NCBI GenBank assembly: GCA_013399115.1
Contig: VXAA01002967.1
Location: 379,429-443,428, forward strand
Direction of reading: 5' to 3'
DNA: 64,000 nucleotides
Origin: Anseranas semipalmata
Lineage: Eukaryota > Chordata > Aves > Anseriformes > Anseranatidae
Shown here: one piece after another, positions 47,518 to 59,210 of the stretch
Layout: each line of letters opens with the position of its first letter
How positions within the stretch are numbered: position 1 is the stretch's first letter
Position numbers and translations under genes: made by a program
The notes under the pieces: generated by a model
What the model was told of the DNA's origin: nothing
Databases searched by the model: none
Seen by the model: the letters and a program-made list of their open reading frames with translations, nothing else

Positions 47518-50500
47518 GCTTTTATGTCTAATTTGGTTTCCACCCGTCCTAACTGCTGGAAAAAAAAACTTTGAGACTTGCACTCTAGGACAAAACCCCC
47601 AAGGCAGGTAAATGGAACACCAAATACATTCCCTTTTTAACGCGCCGTTTTTCTTTGAGCAAATCTCTTTAACCGTTTTTTCTCCCCCGCATTTGATGCC
47701 AGCAGTGCTCTACCTGAGGAAAAGTCCAGAGGCTCTTGAGGCACGTGTGCACATGCACCGTTTTTTGAAGGTCAAAATGTCGTCAAAGTTCCAAGCTGAC
47801 AATAGCAACAACGACAACAAAAAACTAATCAAGGAGGAAAAACAAAACACAAGCTTTACCTTTTAAACAAATACAGAGAAGTAGAATCCCCCTCAGTGTT
47901 GTTTTCTGAGGGTAAGATGTAGTAAATAGTGTCCTCATAACAACATAATTCTATTACTATGGTGAGATCTGTATCTGAGAATATTTCCAAACTTAATTCT
48001 ATTCTTTATGTGTACTATTGCTATTGTCTGCGGATGATTTGCACGGATGATTGCAAAAATACTTCACTCTTAAGCTTCCCTCCATTCTTTTTCTTGGAGA
48101 AGAGACACTAAAAAGCGTATGCAAATAACACTGTACTTGCTGAAGCAAGACACTCCCACTATGGATTTATCAGTTTTTTTGTTTGGTTGGTTTGGTTTTT
48201 GTTTGTTTGTTTGTTTTGCATTGTTTGTTTTAGTTTTGGTATAAGTTTGGTTGCCAAAAAGCAGCCTACCAATGTGACTGAATACAGTGGTGCTCAACTG
48301 AGTGTACAGTCTGGATATCACAGAGAAACAAATGTCAAAGCAGCAGAAACATTACTGAGCAGTTTTCTTAGCAGACAGTGCTGTGATGATATTCGTAATG
48401 CACCTTGAGTGAAAATTTGAGCAGCTAACAGTTACTTAGAAGTGCCAAATAATGACTCCTCTAGCTTCTGGCATTGCACTCAACATTTATTAGTCGTTCA
48501 TTTTAGAGCATTGTAGGAACACGAATGAAGGGCAAGCACTCTCTTTGGCACCGGCTGTGCTAACGGAAAACATTGCTAATACCGTTTTGCCGTCAACAGC
48601 TAGTCACCAACACTCTGCTTTAAGTTGCCATGTTGACCACGCTGTCAGCTGAACTATTCATAGGAGCAGTCCCTTACCGAGCCCGGTCCAAGCGAGCTGG
48701 TGTGCCACCGCTTAAGCTCTTTAAACTAACCAGCCTCATTTTAATGGAAGTAAGCCATAGAGTTACTCAGCTGCGGTCTGCGATGCATTGCAAGAAGGCT
48801 ATAACAGAGTCAGAACAATAAATGACTGTGCTGGGTCACTGTCCTGTTAGCATCCACTTTGACCAAAACAGGCTGCAATGCAGGCCCTTTCTTACCTGTG
48901 CCTGGGAATGAGAGCTCATACCTATTCCAGGCTTGTGGTAACTACAATTACCAAATTGAAATGAGGAAAAATGAATAGATGATGTGTGGTCAATGGTGCT
49001 TAGTACACACAATGTCTTCAAAATTCTTTAGATAAAATACAATGCGACTACTTTACTTTCTCAAAGTAATACCTATTTTAGAGTGTGGAATGTAGAAATT
49101 AAGAAACCAGCACTTACTTCCTCATGTGGTGTTTATTCCGCTAAAGCATGCTTTCAGCTTGCCAAATCATTAACAAATGTTTTAAGTAGCAAAGGGGAAA
49201 AATGTGCCATTTGCTGATAATGCAAAATCATTTGGACTAATAGAAATGTAAGAGGAATGTGAAAGGCTTAAGCAAAATAAGGGACTGCAAAAAGAGAAAC
49301 ACTGTAAATATTGGTAAAACTTAATGTAGGAATTAATATACATTTCTTATATACTCTATAACTGGGAGACAGGCCTGCAAAAAGAACTACTGCTCACTAA
49401 AATTTAGAAAAAGCAGTTAAGCTAACAGGAATCCATATTGCATGAAAAGAATTTACATGAAGCAGCAGCATACAAAGAGAAGTTCAGGATTTTTAGTGTT
49501 AATCATTTGCTAGTATTCAGAAAGTGAGTGTAATTTGAAATCAAATAAATCTTTACAACAGGCATTGAAGTGGTGTGACAGTGGACATTTATTTAAGGAG
49601 GCATGTAGTGTTGTCTGAGCTACTTCAGAATGGGTTCTCTTAAAAGAATGGGGCAACCAGAGTCTCAGACTTCCAAGTACTATTTACTTCATTTGTTATT
49701 AAAGAAAATGTTGAGATTGAAGTGGAGGGATTTCCTAGTAAAAGACAGCAGATTCACAGTCAGGAGGCTTTTTGCATTCCCTGACATATTACCAGTTATG
49801 TTTAAAGTCATATGACATACAGGATCAAGTTAGTACCTTCTTTCTTCTCCCTCCCTTCTTCTTTCCCATCTCCCTACCTTGTCCCTCTAATCCCCATCCT
49901 GCATTCAATACGCACATCCTGCAGGAGCATTTTGATCCTAAGATGGCTACTGAGTGACATGAAAAAAATAGGAATGCACAAATCACTGGTAAGTGATTCA
50001 TGGTATCACTTTCTCAATTCTGACTGTGATTGCATGGTTATGTATTTCTCAGGACTTGTTAGATCGGAGATTTTTGTTTGCTGCTTTGGGATGGGGCTCT
50101 ATTTGATGTGCAATTTAATAAATTGGTCCAGTTCTTTGGATCAATGTCATAATTTGGACACAAAATGAACACAAGAATATTTGTTTGCAGACACCCAGCA
50201 TCATGTAACCGGAGGATTCTGTTGATTCAGCTCAGCCACACAATTAATCCAGAAGTCCATTCGAACATTTTTCATCATTTCTTTTTATGCATTTTTAATA
50301 TTAGCTTGAACCTTCAAATCCAAAATTAGAAGATTTTCCCATTAGTCCAGGCGGAAAGTACTCTACTACATAGAATGTATCTAGTTCAAATATGCCTAAC
50401 TTCTTCAATTCCCCACTCAGATCTTAACTAAGAAAACCTCCTGTAGCCATAGCTTATCGGAAAACTTGAATGGCTAATAACTACAAAGAAATATTTAACT

Positions 50501-51084
50501 ATTTACTGGGATTTACAAATACACAGGGATTATCACAGTTCATACATAAAATTAGTATTTTTTTTTCTCAAATTCTAGCAACATTGTTTCTGCCCTACCT
50601 TCTTGCTTCACTTCAAAAATCATGTTCTTCATCCCAATTGTAACAGTTGAGCTGGTTGTACAAAAATGGCAGGGAGGATATTAATAATCTCCTCAATTAT
50701 TTAAAAAAAAATAATGGGAAATTCTAGGTTCTCTGAATTTTTAATAAGGATAGGATTTCAGTTTACTATGTTTGCGAGCATGATCAAACACTGAATGAAA
50801 GACTCAGTGGGTCTATATAAGCCAACTAGAAGTTATTCAGAAGTAGATTAATTGACCTAATTTTCCTTTTTATGCAGGAAAACCAAGCAGCTGTACTCCA
50901 AAAAGGCATGGATTAGATCTGTAATGGAAGAAGTACTGAAAGGGAAGCAAATATTTGGAAGTGATTATTTTAGTTTCCGAATCTTACATTCAAAGTTTTA
51001 AATCCAAGATCCTAACTTCTGCAGGATACAAACAAAAATCCTTTAGAGCTTTGAGTCTTTCAGACAATCTCTGTTAGAGGTATC
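47518..51084. other. Unique DNA right of the CpG island
   Basis: No exon is supported beyond the donor-like AAGGCAG/GTAAATG near 47608. (TTTG)n is at 48178-48240. A 63-codon ATG frame at 48630-48821 carries several CpGs and an internal donor-like GGAAGTAAGC but no recognisable product. Confidence 0.5.
48178..48240. repeat. (TTTG)n low-complexity tract
   Basis: Irregular TTTG and GGTTT units, with four perfect GTTT units near 48198-48215. Confidence 0.85.
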
Positions 51085-51087
51085 TGC

Positions 51088-51390
51088 CGTATCTTTCCGG
51101 ATTTTAGTAAGGCCTTCGATACCGTCCCTCACGGCATCCTTTTGGACAAATTGTCCAGCTGTGAGACAAACAGGTTCACGCTACACTGGGTGATGAACTG
51201 GCTTGAAGGTAGAGCTCAAAGGGTTGTAGTGAATGGGGCTACATCTGGCTGGCAGACGGTCACCAGCAGTGCTCCCCAGGGCTCAGTTCAACGATGGTAT
51301 CAATGACCTGGATGCAGGAGTGGAGAGCATCCGCAGCAAGTTCGCTGATGATACTAAACTGGGAGGTGCTGTTGCCTCCCTGAAGGGGTG
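51088..51390 (+). pseudogene. CR1 reverse transcriptase core, broken
   Basis: Two catalytic regions are recognisable. Motif A reads D-FSKAFDTVPHGILLDKL, with the first Asp codon at 51100-51102 and the second at 51118-51120. The FADD box, the non-LTR counterpart of the YXDD active site, is at 51342-51353 and followed by TKLGG. Between them the SAPQGS block (motif B) is intact, but the LGP-LFN-F segment that should follow is missing about 20-30 bases, giving a frameshift at about 51285. A TGA ends the FADD frame at about 51390. The reverse transcriptase is therefore dead. Confidence 0.85.
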
Positions 51391-51397
51391 AGAGGCC

Positions 51398-52133
51398 TTG
51401 CAGAGGGATCTAGATAGGTTGGAGCACTGGGCTGTCAGCGATGGCACGAAGTTCAGCAAGGAAAATGCCGGGTTCTGCACCCGGAATGGAGCAATGCCAG
51501 ACACAGGCACAGACTGGGAGACGAGTGGCTGGAGCAGCTCAGCAGAAGGGGACCTGGGGGTGCTGGTCGACAGCATGAGCCAGCAGTGTGCCCTGGTAGC
51601 CAAGGGGCAAACCGCATTGGGGTGCATGAAACACAGCACAGCCAGCTAGCTGGTCAAAAGAGGTGATTGTCCCGCTATATTTAGCATTGGTGAGGCCTCA
51701 GCTTGAATATTGTGTGCAGTTCTGGGCTCCACAATACAAAAAGGATGTTAAGGTCCTTGAAAGCGTCCAGAGGAGGACAACAAAGCTGGTAAAAGGGCCA
51801 GAAGGCATGTCCTGTGAGGAGAGGCAGAGGACACTTGGGTTGTCCAGTCTGGAGCAAAGGAGGCTGAGAGGTGACCCCATTTCTCACTGCAACTCCCTGA
51901 GGAGGGGAAGCGCAGAGGGAGGTGCCGATCTGTGCTCCCTGGTCACTGATGGCAGGACTCATGGGAACAGCACAAAGCTTCACCACGGGAGAGTCAGGCT
52001 GGACGTGAGGAAAAATTTCTGTACTGTGAGGGTGATCAAACACTGGAACAGGCTTCCTAGCGAGGTGGTTGATGCCCCATGCCTGTCAGTGTGCAAGAGG
52101 CATTTGGACAATGCCCTCAACAACATGCTTTAA
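51398..52133 (+). pseudogene. CR1 ORF2 C-terminal region in two frames
   Basis: The coding sense continues in one frame from 51398 to a TAG at about 51647 (QRDLDRLEHWA, then EGDLGVLVDSMSQQCALVA). It then moves to another frame from 51663 to 52133 with 156 open codons: ALVRPQLEYCVQFWAPQYK, ESVQRRTTKLVKGPEG, SLEQRRLRGD, then KHWNRLPSEVV. The order of blocks is as in the 33.1-kb copy but with many substitutions. Non-functional. Confidence 0.85.
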
Positions 52134-53684
52134 CTTTTGGTTAGCCCTGAAGAGTTCAGGCAGTTGGTCTTGATGATCTTTGTAGGTCCCTTCCAACTGA
52201 ACTATTCTATTCTATATATTCTGTCTTGTCTCTAAAGAGACTTGCATCTGATATTCCTTATGAGAAGTGGAGATTACTTAAAATATATGAAAATTCATTT
52301 TTCCTGAATTATAGCCATGGCTGTGTTTCCCATAATGATGTGGAATATACTTTTTAATTACTAATACCAAGTATTTGGTAATAAGTCAAGGAAGGTCCCT
52401 TCATTTGGGTGAAATGTTAACCTTTCTGAAGTTGGAGTTTTGTAATTGATTTCAGTACATCCAAGATTTCTGCATCTGGTATAAAAATTGAGCTCATTCT
52501 TTGTGATAAGTAAATATATAGCAATGGCACAAAAGGATTCATCAACATTTTTTAACTTTCTGCTTTGCAGAAATTATATGGAAAAGATTTCAAATGCTTT
52601 AACAAATACTGTTATAAAACCATGTTGCATAAAATCTTTACATTCACTAAGATTTCAGATTTGGTTCTTGTGGCTCTTAGAGGTGTAATGGTATTAACCT
52701 GTGATTTATAAGATATTTATGTAAACTTTTTTTATATTTGTGTGGTACACTGAAAATCTTAAGTCATGTTTGTCACTTTTAAGCAATAAATCATGTTATG
52801 ATCAAAAAAACCCTCCCAAGCTACCATCCTAATAGAGGCAGTTATTGTTGCATTTCAACAATTTAACACAAAAAGACAGTCTTTGAAAAGGCACAATTCA
52901 GATAATCAGTGGGAAAAATGGTTTCAGCTTCCAAAATGTATTTACAGCATAGGAGTTGAAAAGGATTTTATGTTTTTTTGTTTGTTTTAATGCAGATCTT
53001 CAGAAAGTTGCAGAACCATATCTCTTTCAAAGGTTTCTGATGAACTCTAGAATCCAGTTTCTTGCAAATAAAACCTCTGTGTTTATGTATGTTTTTTACT
53101 TAGCAATCTAGGAAAAAATATAATGTGGATCAAATTCCACCATACATTATGCCATTGTATTGCATTGAACTTCAGTGAGAATGGAGCTCCATCTTATGCA
53201 GAGTAGTCTGATATAAAGGGAATTCTACCCCCAAAACTGTTGTAGGGCTATTAAAATTATCAAATTTTTTTTTTTTGCCATCTGTTTAAGATACTGGATT
53301 TTGCTCCTGCCCTGCCACCTTGCAGTCTGCCTCTGGAAAACTAAAAACCAACATCTCCTTAAAACTCTGCAAAGAAACTTACTCAGACAGAAGACGTGTT
53401 TACTTCTTGACTAAGGACACTGCAAAATTCCAAATGCTTGAAATACACTCCAAAATGAGCTTGTAGATAGTATATAAAACATAACTGACAAAACAACACA
53501 TCGCTAAACTAGCTTTTTGAGTCATTAGCACATGAACCATTTAGATGTCCAGTGCGTTAGATTTTTTCACCTTTTTTTTTCCTCTCTAAGGCATTAGATT
53601 TTTGCTCATTGGAAATGGAAAGTGACATGAACTTGCACCCAGATTGTTTCTGTTTTGTGTTTTTGTGTTTATCTTTGTCACTAG

Positions 53685-53856
53685 CAAGAAGGCCTGTAGC
53701 TCACTCAAAATCAATAGAGGCATGAACTCATTTGGACTCTTCTCGGACAACAGAATTGGCCAGCTGGTTAGAAGGGCCTTCATCGCGTCAGCTGGCGAAG
53801 CCTCTGCCGGTCTTTACAATTGTGTTGGGCATGGCTTTTTAAAAATTGAATGTTAA
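53685..53856 (+). CDS. Possible terminal coding exon, unidentified (partial)
   Basis: A 41-base T/G-rich pyrimidine-type tract ends in TTTGTCACTAG at 53684, a strong acceptor by inspection. The following frame is open for 57 codons to a TAA at 53854-53856. The peptide is mixed and non-repetitive (segment NSFGLFSDNRIGQLVRR, then AFIASAGEASAGLYNC), and its middle keeps several CpGs. I do not recognise it. There is no close AATAAA downstream, so if real the exon would have a long 3' UTR. Chance is the main alternative. Confidence 0.15.
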
Positions 53857-54357
53857 CCTGACCTCATCAGCTCAGATACCTCTCTGTCTTTCGGGAAAAT
53901 AGAGTTGTGCAATATAGCATGTTCTAATAACTCCTAGCAAATGCAGAGCAACCTTTTCAGCCCGGCCGTCACAACTGGGTAAGTAGTACGTCAGTTGTTT
54001 CTTTGACTTGTCTTTAAACACGTGAATAGGCTTTCCACATAACCTCAAGATACAAAACCTATGTTAAAAATAGTTTGGTTGAATGTGTAGTTTTCCAAAC
54101 TGCAGGAAAAGGAGTAAACTCAACTCTGACTTTTTGCAGTTCCCTAGAACTGCCTCAATTAGAGTTTGTTCTGAATTGCTAAGGTATGTTAGACGATAGC
54201 AAAACAGGTACCCAACAGAAGATCCTGTAAGACAGACAATTTTTATTGCAGTCATTTATATAGATTCTCCTGACTTATGAAAGGATTGTTTCAGTTGATG
54301 TACATACATGCCAGCAACTAGGTATCTGTATCACTGTCCAGTACTGCTAAAAGACAG

Positions 54358-54378
54358 AAAAAAAAAAAAAAAAAAAAA
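54358..54378. repeat. Poly(A) tract
   Basis: About 21 A. No recognisable retrocopy body precedes it. Confidence 0.9.
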
Positions 54379-54702
54379 GACTTCAGAGTTGAATTTCAGT
54401 GAATGAAATAGCTTATGTAGTGGTCTGAACAAAGAGATTTGCATTTCTAAACAATGTAAATAGTTTTTACAGTAGGAAAAAACAGCAGAAATATGTGCTG
54501 CTTTAATATTACTGTACTGTTCTAGCAAGTAAGCCTTTACCTCAGAACTCTCAAGTGCAAAAACAAGAAACCCAGGACTGTGTGATACTGCCTAACACTG
54601 CAAAAGCAAAGGATAATAGCTATCATTAATAGCATTCAAATAAAAATCACTGACATAGCCATACATGAATGGATATATGCTCAATCCTGCATCACCAGAG
54701 GT

Positions 54703-54721
54703 AAAAAAAAAAAAAAAAAAA
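54703..54721. repeat. Poly(A) tract
   Basis: About 19 A, again without an identifiable retrocopy upstream. Confidence 0.9.
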
Positions 54722-55454
54722 GAGCTTTATATTTCATTAACTATTAATACAGTAGGTCGTACATACCCTGAATTCAGTCCCCCAGTTTCAGCGTCTTCAG
54801 TAGGAAAGGCAGAAAAGAAGCTCCATCTAGTGGTGTGGTTGATTGTAATTGTTTTTAAATTTCATTTGATTGCAAATACGTTCTTTTCCAGCAACAAAAT
54901 GAAAAATTGGAGTAGCATATAAAGGATCACCTGTCCTGCAAACTAAGCTAGTGTTGTCTAACATTTTAAAATCAGAAAATATTTTAAAATCAGAACCCTC
55001 TTCTGTTTGAAGCAAACCAGAGTTGAAGCCTTTCCATACAAGGGTACTAATCCACAATGGAAACGGGTCATCAAACAGAAATACAGGGGTATGTTAGCAC
55101 ACTTCAAGAGGTAACTTGCTGCAGCCCAGGGGTGGGGGCAAGAGAAGGCGGGAATCTTTGGGCAGAGGATGAAGGAAGAGGAGTGCGAAAGTGAAGTCAG
55201 GATTGCAGGTGAACCTGTCATACAAAAGATTCCGGAAGGTTAACAGTTATTTGAAAACATTGTTGCTGTTTCTCATAGTATAGCAACAATCATTTCATTA
55301 GTTGTTTTTATAAGAAATTATCTTTCTTCAATGAACAAATGGCAATTTTGTTGGAAAAGACACTATTTCCCAAATTCAAAGAATCTTGAACTGTTCTATC
55401 TACAATAGATTTGCAACATTTTGTTCTGAAAACCAAATCAGATGCTTTAATCAC

Positions 55455-55504
55455 TTTTTAACATAAGAAAATGACTACATTTTTAATGTAAGAAAATGAC
55501 TACA
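55455..55504. repeat. 25-bp tandem duplication
   Basis: Two adjacent 25-base units (55455-55479 and 55480-55504) share 23 of 25 bases. Both contain TAAGAAAATGACTACA. The two differences (CA versus TG at unit positions 8-9) show the duplication is not brand new. Confidence 0.95.
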
Positions 55505-55638
55505 TTTTAGGAAGCTGCTTTCTTCCTCACCACCTCCACTCTACTTTATTACCTTGAGCTGTGAAAGTGGTAACTTCTTGGATGTATTGACACACTCAGT
55601 AGAAGAACCTGGATGCACAGAACAGTTTAGGGAAAAAN

Positions 55639-55703
55639 GAAAGGAAAGGAAAGGAAAGGAAAGGAAAGGAAAGGAAAGGAAAGGAAAGGAAAGGAAAGGA
55701 AAG
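55639..55703. repeat. (AAAGG)13 minisatellite-like array
   Basis: Thirteen uninterrupted 5-base units, purine-only on the plus strand and pyrimidine-only on the minus strand. A single N at 55638 precedes it. Such mirror-symmetric purine tracts can form triplex DNA and are length-variable. Confidence 0.97.
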
Positions 55704-57278
55704 ATTAGGCTCACCAGTACCTGTACTGGATATTTGCACAGAATTGCTGAAAAAATTGGAGTGATGCACATGGTCAAGTAAAATAATTTGACCAAAGTCT
55801 AGAAATAATTTTAAAAAGTATTTAATTGCAGATGTTTATGTAGATGCAACACGAATAATTTCACTGGAGTCATTGCTTTGCAGGATTGGGAGGTATGTTC
55901 CCCCCAAGCTGATGTTGTAAAATGTTATAAGCATTATTAAATATAAAACTAATTAGCTAAATTACACTAGATCTAACTACAGAAGTTCTATGCCTAATTT
56001 CTTGTACAAACTCTTGCCTGCTACTGCTCACTGAAGCAGTAGCAATTTCAGTGGCAATTTCAAGACCAGCCCCAGTATCCTAGCCCAAGGCTGTGCTAAA
56101 CAACAACCACCATAAACACAGATATGCATGAAACTTGTCCTGCAAACTCAAGTGAGTAAAATACAATTTGTCTGCTCTTTTTTAGTGCCTGCATTTCAAT
56201 TGTGATATATGCTGTATTTCTGCAAATCAACGCACTGTTATTTTTTTTTCTAAAGAGTAAAGCAGAGCTTAATATTAATTACCCACAAAAATCTATGTTA
56301 AAAGAATGTTGAGAAAACAGACTAAGCACCCATATGCTAGACATTGCCCAAAGTGACATTGCCTTTGTAACCTTAATGCAGTGTTTTTGAGTGTATCGTT
56401 TAGGTTACAGCCTTTAATTATGTATTCCTATGCATTTTTCCCTCAGGACTGTCACATTAAGCACACCAGATAGCTACTCAATGTTGTTGTCATTGTTTTT
56501 CTCTTGCTCAATGTGTAGCTGTAGGCCTTACTTATGGAACAGTATTCCAGTCCTGCTCTGGAGATATGATCGGATTTCCTCATGGGGGCCTCATAGTGCA
56601 TACTGCATAGAACATACTTACTCCATGTAAGTAGTAGGTGATGTGATTAAACCTTACCAAAAATATTATCACAATGCATATCTACATGAATTGAGATTGC
56701 AGCCTTAATAAAATTGTTTTAGGCTCCTTGTTCCCAGTGCAGGCTTGGCATAATTCAGGGCAGTTTCCATTTATGAGCCATCTGTAGATAACACACAGTT
56801 CACATTTTCATACAGTAAATATTTAAGAATAGGTTTAGCTAAATATGTTTCCTTTGCTGGTATCTAGACTACTAATCTGCTGTAACTCTGCTTCTGCCCC
56901 CATTTTCATATCCAACTAAAACAGAAAGATGAATCCCACATGTCTCTCATTTCTTTTCACTCCCAAACTGATGAGGCATTTAAAGGCAGCTACTCCAGTG
57001 ATTCAGTACCTCATTTCTAGTGTCTATAATGTGAGTATGATGGATTATAAATGCAACCTAATGGTGCCAAAATTCAGTTGTTTATCTTTTTACTTGGTGA
57101 AGCAGAAGGACTCAACTTACTTCAGTTTGAAAATATTTCAAGAAGCAGCTACACTGCAAGGAATGCAGAAACAATTCAATTGAAAGAAGACACTTCTTGT
57201 GCGAATCAGAGATGTTCATGAATAGGAAGTGTTGCTGTTCACACTCTGCTCTGTCTCCCATACAACCAGTGGATATGC

Positions 57279-57560
57279 ATGAGCACAGTTAAAATGCAAA
57301 GAAAGTATTTTCTGTTCTACATTTTCCTGTTCACAACACCAATTGTTCAGTGTTCACCCATGTTGGACATGTTGCTTCATACCATGCATAACTTAGCCAA
57401 TGTTACGGGAGTAATTCCAAGCTTACACTTCTGTAAAAGAGTGCAGAACATAACTGAGAATCTTTTATGTAAATCGTACCCTGTAGAGTCTCAATTTCTC
57501 CCCCACACACTATTATTTGCTAATTATATAAGCAGTCCCACCCAAATCCTTTCAAACTGA
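57279..57560 (+). CDS. 93-codon frame with signal-peptide-like start, doubtful
   Basis: ATG codons at 57279 and 57294; the second has A at -3. From the second, the peptide begins QRKYFLFYIFLFTTPIVQCS: positive residues, a hydrophobic core and a small residue before a possible cleavage site. The remaining 65 or so residues hold two N-x-T sequons (NVT, NIT) and two Cys. This is the pattern of a small secreted glycoprotein, yet no family is recognised and no promoter, splice site or polyadenylation signal supports it. A chance frame in AT-rich DNA readily produces hydrophobic F/L/I runs. Confidence 0.12.
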   Translation: MSTVKMQRKYFLFYIFLFTTPIVQCSPMLDMLLHTMHNLANVTGVIPSLHFCKRVQNITENLLCKSYPVESQFLPHTLLFANYISSPTQILSN

Positions 57561-58967
57561 TTATCTTTCTTGCAGACCTAAGGATAACTCAAAAAGAGTA
57601 GCCACGTTAATCCTAAGGAACCAAAATTTGGAGCCCTTAATTATCTTGTGGAGTGATTTAGTAATCAGACTGGAGTCTTAGGGAAGAACAGCTTAATGAC
57701 CAAAGAGGAAGAAAGAACGAATGAACTGAGTAAAACTTTAAGAGCAATGGATTCATTTTCGTCCTGAATATTGAGTGGATTCCGTGATTAAGTTAAATTA
57801 CCTCTAGGCTTTCTCTTTCAAAGGCCTATTTCAAGAGAATTTTCTCTCCTTCCGAGTTTTCCTTTTTTTACCCATTGTCACAAAGATTCTACTTATTTTC
57901 ACTTAATTTTATATGCAATTTTCTACTTATCCCTCTAAGTGAAGAAAAAACGGCATTTCTTACTCCTCCCACAAGAAGGATGCATCTGTTTTGCAATACA
58001 AGTCCCATTCTTCTCACTCCAAGAACAAAAGGTTTATCTTGGCCAAATGCGGAGCACTTTTATTTAACTGTGAAGCCTGTCTTCCTTTCAAATTTGAAGA
58101 CTAATCACTCTGTAAAATTCTATGTCTTTCCTGCCATATGTTCAGTGGGTGTGTTAGCATTATGGTTTATGACTGAATCCATGGAGTCATCATTTCTTGA
58201 TTCATATTACAGAACGGGAAGACCCATAAAGTATTGGCACTGAACTGCAACAAGATGCAAGATGCTTTATTTTTCACATTTAAGTGCAGTGGATAAATGC
58301 AGTGAGGTGGTGACCTTTCAGTATGTTCTGCAAAGAGCAATAATGCTCCAAGCAACCAGTGAAGTTCAAAAGCTTATTTGAGACACTGAATCTTCACACT
58401 GATGTGATTTTTGCTGCTTCATTGGTTGAATGAATGGTGCAGTTCCTTGCCTGGATTTTTCGCCTAAAACTTCCAGACATACAAAGGCTTGCCTGTTCCC
58501 TAACACATTTGGCCAGAAGCAGTAGCAGCAATGTTGGCAAGAAGTTCATCCAGACACAAAATACTAGCAGGCAGAATATAAAGACACAGGCTCTAAAAAA
58601 ATTTTCTTCCCATCATGGCAATTAGCAACTGGTTTGCTGTAAATGTTTGGTGTACCAAATGATGCAGAAGCTCTCAGATCTCAGGTGAAGAGCTGATCTG
58701 TACTGGTAAAGCTTTCATTCAATTTTGTTCTTAAACACTTTATCCATGAAAAAAATAATGGAGGAAATTGCACATTTGCCCCAGCTGTTTGGATAAAATT
58801 GCATTTATAGGAAATGGAATTGTTTTAAGTTCACCAAAATTTGAATTCAAAACAAAATTCGCTTGTCTTTCAAAGTGGCATTTTTAATATTTTATTCAAA
58901 ATATGGGCTTAAAACAAAACAACAACAACAAAAATACACAAAGACCTTAAAGTCATTCTGCAAAGAA

Positions 58968-58994
58968 NNAAAAAAAAAAAGAAGGGGGGGGGGG
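58968..58994. repeat. A-run and G-run with two ambiguous bases
   Basis: NN is followed by 11 A, GAA and 11 G (58984-58994). The ambiguous bases reflect uncertain homopolymer length. Confidence 0.9.
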
Positions 58995-59195
58995 ACAACA
59001 AAAAACAGTAAATGAGAGTATGAACGTCTCAGAGAAGAACAAGAGAAAAAGTAGAGCAGACTAGAACAGCCTGCTCATGTAACATCTAACTGTCTCCTCC
59101 TTCTTGGAAAGGTGCTTGGGAGACCTCCAAAAAAATCATGGGGACCAGAGGGAAAAGATAATGTCATCAGGTCTGTAGTTACAGGCTTCAACTCA

Positions 59196-59210
59196 TACAC
59201 ACACACACAA
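59196..59210. repeat. (CA)7 microsatellite
   Basis: Short perfect CA run followed by AT-rich sequence. Confidence 0.85.

Larger units (their letters stand above)
51085..52224 (+). mobile_element. CR1 LINE, 5'-truncated, degraded
   Basis: A plus-strand CR1 of about 1.14 kb that starts inside the reverse transcriptase domain and runs through the ORF2 C-terminus and 3' UTR ('gatctttgtaggtcccttcc' followed by 'aactgaa') to an ATTCT-type tail at 52203-52224. Frameshifts, an in-frame TGA near 51390, a TAG near 51647 and a small internal deletion near 51285 make it older than the copy at 33.1 kb. The tail and 3' UTR differ from that copy, so it probably belongs to another CR1 subfamily, which I cannot name with confidence. 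Confidence 0.95.
52225..55454. other. Unique AT-rich DNA, no supported gene
   Basis: Poly(A) runs are at 54358-54378 and 54703-54719. An AATAAA at 52785-52790 lies in a T-rich, 3'-UTR-like context, without an upstream exon to support it. A possible terminal exon is described at 53685-53856. Confidence 0.5.

Noticed and set aside
49812..50168. 118-codon plus-strand frame
   Set aside because: Begins in a C/T-rich tract and has no recognisable product or splice border; composition is consistent with chance.
51283..52043. 118-120-codon minus-strand frames opposite the CR1
   Set aside because: Antisense shadows of CR1 ORF2 coding sequence.
52785..52790. AATAAA in a 3'-UTR-like T-rich context
   Set aside because: There is no acceptor, open frame or other exon evidence within the preceding 500 bp, and AATAAA is frequent in this AT-rich DNA.
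57875..58243. 122-codon plus-strand frame
   Set aside because: It starts at TTG rather than ATG, has no splice signals and no recognisable domain; a chance frame.
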